Positions 24,740 through 31,900 of a stretch of 52,189 nucleotides of DNA are shown here, piece by piece. The DNA is from Kiritimatiellia bacterium (GTDB taxonomy: Bacteria; Verrucomicrobiota; Kiritimatiellia; RFP12; UBA1067), in contig JAKSOW010000006.1 of assembly GCA_024405395.1 (NCBI GenBank), positions 1 to 52,189 on the forward strand, read 5' to 3'. Both the position numbers and the translations under genes were made by a program. How positions within the stretch are numbered: position 1 is the first letter of the stretch; every line of letters starts with the position of its first letter. A model generated the notes under the pieces. That model saw nothing but the letters and a program-made list of their open reading frames with translations, did no database searches and was not told the origin of the DNA.

Positions 24740-25948
24740 ATGAAAATGAAGATGGGAACGTTCCTTTTCGTCTTGTGCCTCGGGATGGTTGGCCAAGCCG
24801 CCATTCCCGGGGCCGTCAAGGCGACGTGGGAACAGATGAAGTCTGATGGTGTTGAACAACGTGCCGGATTTGATAAAGCGCTCGGCGTTTTTATCGTCGC
24901 GAAGGGTGAAGGGGCGATTACCGGCAGCAAGGCGAAGGCAAAGATCGTCGCACGTGCTAACGCTCTTGAAAATATGGCTGGATTCTTTGGAATCCAAATC
25001 GAGTCTGCCTCTCAGCATCAGATCTCGGAATCCTCCGCTGGAGAACAGAGCGAGATTCGCGAGTTCTTCTCCAAGACGACGAAGACGCAGGTGAAGCAGC
25101 TGCTGAAAGGCGTACAAGATCTCTCGATGGATGATGACGGTGACACGATGGTGTCCTGGATCTATCTGACAACCAAGGCACAAGACAAGTCCAAGGAACT
25201 CCAGTCCGCCATGACGGCTATGGGTGACGAGGGAACTGTCCGTGCGATGGGCGAAGCGAATTCGCATCCTAATGCCGTCCAGATGGCATTGCGTGCGGCG
25301 GTTGAGCAGGTCGTAGGCACGATGGTTGTGGGGGAGACGAAGATCGCTGACAATGAGTCCATTCGCAACAAGATCTTTTCTGGCGCGGAGGGTTTTGTCG
25401 ACACCTATCGCATTACGGAAGAGGTTGAGATTACGGCAGGATGGCGCATCACGGTCATCGCGAAGGTTTCCAAGAAAAAGATTCTTGACTCCTATCGTGT
25501 TTACCTCAAGGCACTGGGTGATCCGGTCTTCTATCTCAAATGCATGTCTAGCGACTCTGATCAGGAGGATGAGCAAATTGCCGTGCGTTTCGGGCAATTC
25601 TTCCGTAAGCTCGGGTTCAAGATCTCCAAGACGCAAGAAGGTGCTGATTATGTGATCAACGCATACGGGGAATATCGGCGGGTGAAAAATCCGATTGACG
25701 AAGATCAGACGTTCACCCAATATTCGATGACGATCAAGGTCTTGTCGAAAACGGGGGAGGAATTGTTGGCTTTGCCCAACAATCCGCGCAAGAGCGCTGT
25801 CTGCATCAACAATCCGGAACGTGAGCGCGAAATATGTGCCGAGAAGGCTTTTCGCCAGATGGAGAAACCTGTGCATGAGGGCATCAACGCGATGATTGCC
25901 CGCATGATGGCGGATCATACCGAGAAATTGATGGATAGCGATAATTGA
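24740..25948 (+). CDS. secreted protein of the lipoprotein operon, LPP20-like region
   Basis: 402 residues from the ATG at 24740, with GAAGGA 8 nt upstream. A signal peptide (MKMKMGTFLFVLCLGMVGQAA) precedes a segment AKGEGAITGSKAKAKIVARANALENMAGFFG, the pattern seen in LPP20/FlgO-FlgP-type domains, where an Ala-rich helix follows a glycine-rich strand. A similar Ala-rich helix with GTMVVGETKIADN recurs later. The C-terminal third is alpha/beta (DYVINAYGEYRRV, QYSMTIKVLSKTGEELL) and may be a CsgG-related fold as well. No catalytic motif seen. It lies 23 nt after the CsgG-like gene and 38 nt before the next. Confidence 0.7.
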   Translation: MKMKMGTFLFVLCLGMVGQAAIPGAVKATWEQMKSDGVEQRAGFDKALGVFIVAKGEGAITGSKAKAKIVARANALENMAGFFGIQIESASQHQISESSAGEQSEIREFFSKTTKTQVKQLLKGVQDLSMDDDGDTMVSWIYLTTKAQDKSKELQSAMTAMGDEGTVRAMGEANSHPNAVQMALRAAVEQVVGTMVVGETKIADNESIRNKIFSGAEGFVDTYRITEEVEITAGWRITVIAKVSKKKILDSYRVYLKALGDPVFYLKCMSSDSDQEDEQIAVRFGQFFRKLGFKISKTQEGADYVINAYGEYRRVKNPIDEDQTFTQYSMTIKVLSKTGEELLALPNNPRKSAVCINNPEREREICAEKAFRQMEKPVHEGINAMIARMMADHTEKLMDSDN

Positions 25949-25986
25949 TCATTACCAAAACAAACCAAGAAGCAAAAGGAGTGAAA

Positions 25987-27285
25987 ATGAAGACGATAAT
26001 TATGGGTCTCGCCATTGTCGCTGCGGGATGCGGCGTCTATGCACAGGAGGTATCCTCCGCGCCTGAAGCAACCTCGCAGGAGAAATGCGAAATAGAGGAG
26101 AAGGATGTTGATGCGATGATGGACGAGTACATTTCGTCCAAGGGGTGGGTTGAAGGCCTTAACGAGTCCAACGGCAAGAAGTTCTTCATTGCCAAGGCTT
26201 CCGGTCTCATTCAGGCCCCTCGTAACAGCCAAAGCTACATCGGGTCGCGTGTCAATGCGTTCAACAAGGCAATGCTAGACGCGAAGAAGGCGATGGTCGA
26301 ATATCTCGGAGTTGACATTGCCACTCAGACGGAGAAAGAATACGCTGAAGGGGCTGCGGTGAATCCGCCGCCTCCGACGGAAGGCGAGGAGGTTGTCGGC
26401 AAGCTCAAGAAGTTGCTCTATGCCAAGTTGAACAAGAAACTTGCGGAGGAAGGCATTGATCCTGTCAAGGATCCTGCTGCGGCGAAGGCGGCTCTTGGCA
26501 AGCAGTTGAATTCCGAGTCCTACAAGAAGATGGTCTCTACTTTTGCTCAGGCTCAAGTCGTTGGACTTCAGGCGTGCTGCACGTTTGAGGGTACGCCTAA
26601 GAGCGACAAGGGCGAAATCGGCGTGATTGCCATTTGGAGCCCTAAGCTCCAGGCGATGGCGGCGTCCATGGTGACAGGAGCGCCGGTCCCGAAGGTTGGA
26701 GCCAAGAAGCGTATTGCCGACCAGGTTTCATCAGATCCCAACGTGTTGATTTCGACCTTTGGCGTTCAGCAGAAAATTGACGAGAACGGAGATCTGGTGC
26801 TGGTCGCATTTGGACAGGCCGGCGGTGTTTCCGAGTCGAAGATGTCCGCCAAGGGTGCGCAGCAGAAGGCGCGCATGAATGCCATGGCAGCTCTCCGTGA
26901 ATTTGCGGGTGAACAGGTTGCCGTTGCTTCGGATATGTTGAATGCTGAAACGACAGAGGAGTTCGAGAACAAAGCTGAAGTTTATGCGGATGAAAGTGCG
27001 ATGAAGGAGAAGATCCAGGCTGTGGCGGCAAAGATGAACATCGCCGGCATTGCGCCTCTTCGCAACTTCAAGGCCAAGCATCCGTTGAACGGCAAGATGG
27101 TGTATGGGGTTGCGTTGACCTGGTGCCCCAAGCAGGCCGGTCAAGCTCGTCAGTTGAAGCAGACGATGGCGACGCCTGGCGCTACCATTCCCACCGCACC
27201 AGCCGCCGTCGCAATGCCGGCACCAACAGCTCCGAATCGGGGCTTCCAGAATCAGGGCCAAGGAGCCGATTCTGATGCGTTCTAA
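25987..27285 (+). CDS. secreted protein of the lipoprotein operon, paralogous architecture
   Basis: 432 residues. The ATG at 25987 was chosen because AAAGGAG lies 5-6 nt upstream and a signal peptide follows (MKTIIMGLAIVAAGCGVYAQ). Two Ala-rich helices after glycine-containing strands are visible (AFNKAMLDAKKAMVEYLG and KMSAKGAQQKARMNAMAAL), each matching the LPP20-like pattern of the neighbour. A Pro/Glu linker (NPPPPTEGEE) separates a helical insert, and the C-terminus is a Pro/Ala/Gln-rich low-complexity tail of about 45 residues. It overlaps the next gene by 11 nt. Probably a soluble or surface partner of the CsgG-like lipoprotein; this is inference from linkage. Confidence 0.7.
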   Translation: MKTIIMGLAIVAAGCGVYAQEVSSAPEATSQEKCEIEEKDVDAMMDEYISSKGWVEGLNESNGKKFFIAKASGLIQAPRNSQSYIGSRVNAFNKAMLDAKKAMVEYLGVDIATQTEKEYAEGAAVNPPPPTEGEEVVGKLKKLLYAKLNKKLAEEGIDPVKDPAAAKAALGKQLNSESYKKMVSTFAQAQVVGLQACCTFEGTPKSDKGEIGVIAIWSPKLQAMAASMVTGAPVPKVGAKKRIADQVSSDPNVLISTFGVQQKIDENGDLVLVAFGQAGGVSESKMSAKGAQQKARMNAMAALREFAGEQVAVASDMLNAETTEEFENKAEVYADESAMKEKIQAVAAKMNIAGIAPLRNFKAKHPLNGKMVYGVALTWCPKQAGQARQLKQTMATPGATIPTAPAAVAMPAPTAPNRGFQNQGQGADSDAF

Positions 27286-27958
27286 GGTTGTTGCATCACT
27301 GGCAATCTTCATGTCCTTGTCCGCATTAGCGGACAAGGTACATGATTTGTTTGACGCGAACCGTGAGCGCATCATTGCGTCTGATGTCTCCATTATTGAC
27401 GATGTGATCTATGTCGTCGGAAAATCACATTCTCCCAAACGTCTAGGTGATTCGGTCGGTTGGTCAAAGGCCGAAGATAATGCGAAATGGAATCTTGGCA
27501 ATCGTCATCGCGCGACGGCCCCTTGGGGGGATGGTGTTACGGAGGCTGAGCGAGATGCCGCCTGGCTTGAATATCGATCAGCACACCCCAATCGTTTTTA
27601 TGTCATTGGATTTCAGCGCATTTGGTCGAAGAAAACTTCGCCGGATGATTTTTGCGCCGTGTATTCTTGCTCATCACATGCCGTTGATTTCACGCCGCCG
27701 ACGGCGATGGAATTGTCCGCAGCAGTAGAGCGGGTTCGTGAGAAGAAGCGCCTTGCCGCTGAAGCCGCTCAGAGAGCAAAAGAGGAAGCAGCACGCCAAT
27801 CCGCAGAGGAGGCGCGTCTGGTTGCCGAGAAGGCAGCCCGTGATGCTGCAGAAAAAAAAGCGGCACAGGAAGCTGCGGAACGAAAAGCGGGTTTTCGCAA
27901 AACTTTGTCTAATGGGGGGATCAGACAGCAACAACTTGATGAAGACATGATTCTCTGA
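27275..27958 (+). CDS. secreted protein with Ala/Glu/Arg-rich coiled coil, last gene of the operon
   Basis: 227 residues. It starts inside the end of the previous gene, with AAGGAG at 27260-27265 and 9 nt spacing. A short signal peptide (MRSKVVASLAIFMSLSALA) leads to an alpha/beta segment of about 120 residues (DDVIYVVGKSHSPKRLGDSVGWSKAEDNAKWNLGN) that again resembles the LPP20-like start of the neighbours. A long heptad-like helix at about 148-207 (KRLAAEAAQRAKEEAARQSA) follows. The coiled coil suggests oligomerisation or spanning of the periplasm. No known family was recognised. Confidence 0.7.
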   Translation: MRSKVVASLAIFMSLSALADKVHDLFDANRERIIASDVSIIDDVIYVVGKSHSPKRLGDSVGWSKAEDNAKWNLGNRHRATAPWGDGVTEAERDAAWLEYRSAHPNRFYVIGFQRIWSKKTSPDDFCAVYSCSSHAVDFTPPTAMELSAAVERVREKKRLAAEAAQRAKEEAARQSAEEARLVAEKAARDAAEKKAAQEAAERKAGFRKTLSNGGIRQQQLDEDMIL

Positions 27959-28028
27959 GTGTAACGTCCGAGGAAGGTCTAAATCGCTTGGGACTTCGTG
28001 TGAGTTCGTATCTGAACCCATCTTTTCT

Positions 28029-28065
28029 TTGGCAACTAAATTCGAAATTGCAGTTTAGTTGCCAA
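28029..28065. repeat. hairpin repeat H1 (GGCAACTAAA type)
   Basis: Perfect 12-bp arms TTGGCAACTAAA (28029-28040) and TTTAGTTGCCAA (28054-28065) with a 13-nt loop. It is the left boundary of cassette copy A and a member of a five-copy hairpin family in this window. Confidence 0.8.
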
Positions 28066-28105
28066 TTTTGCTTGCCATTTATGATGTGAAAATCGGTGCA
28101 CCCTG

Positions 28106-28296
28106 CGACATCTTCTTTTGCTGTTGTTGCGGGACGACGGCGAATAGGCAAGTCGACTCTCGTTGAAGAATTTGCGCGCTAGTCATCCTGCCGGTTCATT
28201 GAGATTGTCGGTTTGCCGCCGGACGAGAAGATGACGAATGCACGTCAGCTCGAGAATTTCTGCGAACGTCTGGCGCATGCGACGGGACGTGGGTGA
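28106..28296 (+). pseudogene. ATPase remnant (5'-truncated, in-frame stop)
   Basis: It matches residues 20-82 of the ATPase fragment at 34486-34734, including the Walker A segment GRRRIGKST, but has no start codon region and carries an in-frame TAG at 28180-28182 where copy B has CAG. It ends at the same TGA as copy B. A non-functional relic. Confidence 0.85.
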
Positions 28297-28361
28297 TGCA
28301 AATCTGCGTGCTGTAAGAAACTTTGGGCACTGAGGGGATTGGACAACGTAGAAGGCAATGT

Positions 28362-28670
28362 ATGAAATACCTATTGTTGTCGATTTCAGTGTTAGCTGGT
28401 GTGGCGCTGGCAGAAGGCCAGAAGGCCTATTATTGCCGTCATTGTGGATATAAAGCCTCCTCAATTCAGACCTTGACGGCGTCCAAATGTCTTCGACATC
28501 CCACTGGGGCGCTTGCGGGTCGTCATGTTCTGTATGAAGGCGGCGCGAAATCTGAATATGAATGTAAGTTTTGTGGTCGAAAGGCGAAAACGATCCAGAC
28601 TCTGACGGCGAATAAATGTCTACGCCACCCGGATGGTGCCTTCAAGGGGTTTCATTCTCCCGCTCTATGA
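28362..28670 (+). CDS. small secreted protein with two zinc-ribbon-like repeats
   Basis: 102 residues from the ATG at 28362 with AAGG 6 nt upstream. A signal peptide (MKYLLLSISVLAGVALA) is followed by two tandem repeats of exactly 43 residues. Each has C-x2-C-x14-C-x2-H (first CRHCG...KCLRH, second CKFCG...KCLRH), a probable zinc site, followed by HP-G and an aromatic/His-rich turn. The C-terminus is FHSPAL. The domain resembles short cytoplasmic CxxC/CxxH repeat proteins common in gut anaerobes, but here it is exported. Function unknown. A shortened copy lies at 34800-35063. Confidence 0.75.
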   Translation: MKYLLLSISVLAGVALAEGQKAYYCRHCGYKASSIQTLTASKCLRHPTGALAGRHVLYEGGAKSEYECKFCGRKAKTIQTLTANKCLRHPDGAFKGFHSPAL

Positions 28671-28765
28671 CTGACAGTGTCGTACCTGTATCTCCCGAAT
28701 TTGCTTCCGAGCCTGTACCCTCGTGATTGAAAGGGTGCAATGTGGACTATCCATATGTGGTATTC

Positions 28766-28800
28766 GGGCAACTAAGTCATAAAAAGCGATTTAGTTGCCC
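28766..28800. repeat. hairpin repeat H2 (GGGCAACTAA type)
   Basis: Arms 28766-28778 and 28788-28800 pair over 13 bp with one G-U; loop ATAAAAAGC. It is nearly identical to H5 at 35047-35081 and forms the right end of cassette copy A, 41 bp before the promoter of the giant gene. Confidence 0.85.
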
Positions 28801-28841
28801 ACTTTGCGTTCCCTGTAGCGCCCTCGCCTCCTCTCTTCTGC

Positions 28842-28871
28842 TTGCCTTTCGATTGCCCTCTATGCTATAAT
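28842..28871 (+). promoter_or_regulatory. promoter for the giant repeat protein
   Basis: TTGCCT at 28842-28847, an 18-bp spacer, TATAAT at 28866-28871 with an upstream TGC. A leader of about 26 nt carries GGAAAGG before the ATG at 28904. Confidence 0.75.
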
Positions 28872-28903
28872 CCTCGAAATCGTGAGATGGAAAGGATTTG
28901 GGC

Positions 28904-31900
28904 ATGGATAGAGTTGGAATCACAAGTTTGCTGGTGGCCTGCGTGGTGGCATGTGCGCAGGGCGAATGGGTGTTTACGGATGGAGATCTGACCTGTAGGC
29001 AGGGCGAAGCCACGACATGGCGCCTCACGCCGAGCGTGGCAAACGCCGAGGTGACGCTTACCTCAAAGGCGGGCAATCCGCCGGCGGATGGCGTACTTGA
29101 TCTTTCTGGCGCCATCGAGGCCTTTGATTCGTCGCTTTCCGGCTGTTCGCTCAAGTTTGTGGAGGGTGACGGCCTCGCTGTCTACGCAGGTGTGAAGGAT
29201 CTCATTCTCACGAACTGTGCCTGGCTCGTGAAGATGGTGCATGGGGCGGCAACGCCGCTTTCCGCAGTGGAGAAGGTGCATCTGGATGTGGGCGCGAATG
29301 CCATGACATTGGGCGACGCCACTTCCAACACGCAACACGGCACGTTGACCAATGGCGTCTTCGATGGTGCGGCATCGGTCTGCGACGTGCGCATTCTGGG
29401 CGGCAACGTCACCTTGCGCAATGCCTTCTCGGGGCAGACCGAGGTGACGTCGGTGGTGGTTCGTGCGAGTGGTACTCTTGATTTGGGCGTGTGTTCGTTC
29501 AATACGGGCAACAACATGCGCAAGATCCAGCGTGCGATCCTGACTGCGGGCGGCAATCTCACGTTGGGCGAGCGGTCGTTTCGCCATGCTTTCGCCAAGG
29601 ATGCCAAGGTGTATGTCGAGGCGCCCGCTTCGGCTACGGTGACATTCAAGGAATATGCCATCTATCAGGCCGATTTGAACTTCCCGTTCGACCTCTACTG
29701 GAATGCGCCTGCGCCGCGGACGGCCAACGACACCACCCGCACGTTCACCTACCGAACGGACGCCACCTGGCATTTCTTCAACACGTCGGCGCTTGTGGCC
29801 ACATTCCCGCAGATGGATGGCGTCACGAGCAAGCAGACGGCACAGACTTCCACCATCTGGCTGAAGCTGCCGGCCGATTCGTCGGATACAGTAACGGCAG
29901 GCATGTGGCGCGTGCCCTCAAGAGATGACGGACTGAATACGGAAGAGGAGCCTTACCGCGGTTCGGGTGATCATGGTTATGGAACGGCCAAGTGGCATTC
30001 ATGTTCCCAGGAGACGCATGGCTGGACCTTTGCGGACGGCGTCCTGTCGCATGTGGACGGGTTGGCATTCACGCCGGAACTGATGGGCGACGAACTGACG
30101 CTCGTTTCGCGTGCGGAGTCCGTGTTGCCCGAAGACAAGGTGCTGGATCTCACGGGTGCGGGTGAGGCCCTTCGTGATGCCGAAGGTTTGCCGTTGTCGG
30201 CAATGGGCGGTGTGAGGCTGGCCTTTCGTGAAGGCGTCGGCGCTACGGTGTTGGCGACCACGGAGACCCTGTGCATTAGGCAGGCCGACTGGCTCTCGGG
30301 CATGGATACCGGCAGCGCAACGGCGTTGACCTCACTGAAGGCGCTGGAGATCGATTCGCTCGCCGGGACCCTGACACTGGGAACAAGCACGCAGACCGAA
30401 GCCACTGCGTCGCTGGCGCACTCGGTCTTCGGCGGTGCGGCGTCGCTGGAGTCGGTCGTCATTTCCGGCGGCGACATCACGCTGAACAATACGTTCAACG
30501 GACAGAGCCTGCTGAAGAAGGCCGCCGTTCGCGCGCGTGGTGCGCTCACCGTGGGGAATTGTGCCTTCAACTGCGGCACGGTCCACGGCATCAAGTCGCT
30601 GTCGCTGATCGCGGGCGGCGATTTCACCCTCGGTTATCGGACCTTGCGCAGTTCGTTGGCGACGGATTCCGTGGTTTACGTGGAAGTGCCCAAGGGCGCA
30701 CGGGCGGCGCTCGACAACTTCTCGATTTACCAGTCGAGCGCCAGCAAGTACCCCATTAATCTCTACTGGAATGCGCCGGCACCGGTTCGCGTCAAGAGCA
30801 CGCCCGTTTGGGGAAATTCCATTGTCAACTGGTACATCTACGCATCGCGTGCGGCGGAGTTCCCCACGATGAACGGCACGGACGTCATTCCCCTTGAACC
30901 GGACACGGGGTATATGTATCTGCGTTTGCCGGCTGATCCGGCGGACACCCAGACCGAAGGCTATTGGCAGATGACCAATGTGAAGGACGGGTCCACCATC
31001 CCTGCCCCAGTGCAGAATGCCACAGGCGCCTACGGCAAGGCGTTCTGGTATGATGATTCGGTGTCCGGCGCCTGGACGCTGTCGGGGGAGACGGTGTCGC
31101 ACGAATCGGGCTGGAAGTTCAAGGCGAAGCTGGCGGACGGGAATCTGACGCTCACTTCGCAGGCGTGTACAGTGCCGGCGTCTGGCGTGCTGGACCTGGA
31201 CGGACTCGGCTCTGCCTTGCGGCGGCAACATCCCGGCGAGCTGGAGACCGGGGTGGTGTTCTCGCTGGAGGAAAGCGAAGGGGGGGCGACCCTTGCGCAG
31301 GTGCGTGAACTCTACGCCACGAATTGCGCATGGCTCACGTCAATGCCGCAGGCGGGCGCACCTGGGCTCACGGGCCTGCAGAAGCTCATGATCGGCAACC
31401 TTGAGACCGATCTGACCCTGGGCAGCTATGTGAACAATCCCGACAGCGAATCGGCGGCGAACGTGAATCTGGGCGTGTTCACGAATTCGGCGGCAACGCT
31501 GCAGGATGTCACGGTACTGGGGCGCAAGCTGAAGCTGAACAATGCGTTCAATGGCATCTATTCGCTCACGCAGGCCTACGTGAAGGCGTCGGCGGAACTG
31601 AATACGGGATGGTATTCGTTCAACTGCGGCACGAAGTACAACCTCAAGCGCGTCTCGGTGATCTCAGGCGGCGATCTTACCCTGGGTAAGCGTGGGTTCC
31701 GCCAATCGCTTGCCGCAGGTGCCGATCTGTACGTGGAGGCGCCGGCCTCTGCGGCGGTTAAGCTGGAGATCTACTCCATCTATCAGGGTGGCGTCAAGAA
31801 TCCCATAAACCTCTATTGGAATGCGCCGGCGCCAAAGAGCGCCACCGCCGCGATGACCAACTCCGATGTCACCTGGTATGTGTTCAATGACCCTGCGCTG

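Larger units (their letters stand above)
28106..28806 (+). repeat. direct repeat copy A (hairpin-bounded cassette)
   Basis: 701 bp that match 34544-35087 with few substitutions and two deletions in the other copy (129 bp and 28 bp). It covers an ATPase fragment, a zinc-ribbon peptide gene and hairpin H2. The match begins abruptly at CGACATCTTCTTTT and ends at GCCCACTTTG. Copies A and B flank the 5.3-kb giant gene in direct orientation. Confidence 0.9.

Noticed and set aside
28766..28800. Hairpins H2 and H5 as rho-independent terminators
   Set aside because: No T-run follows; the next bases are ACTTTG, so termination is not supported.
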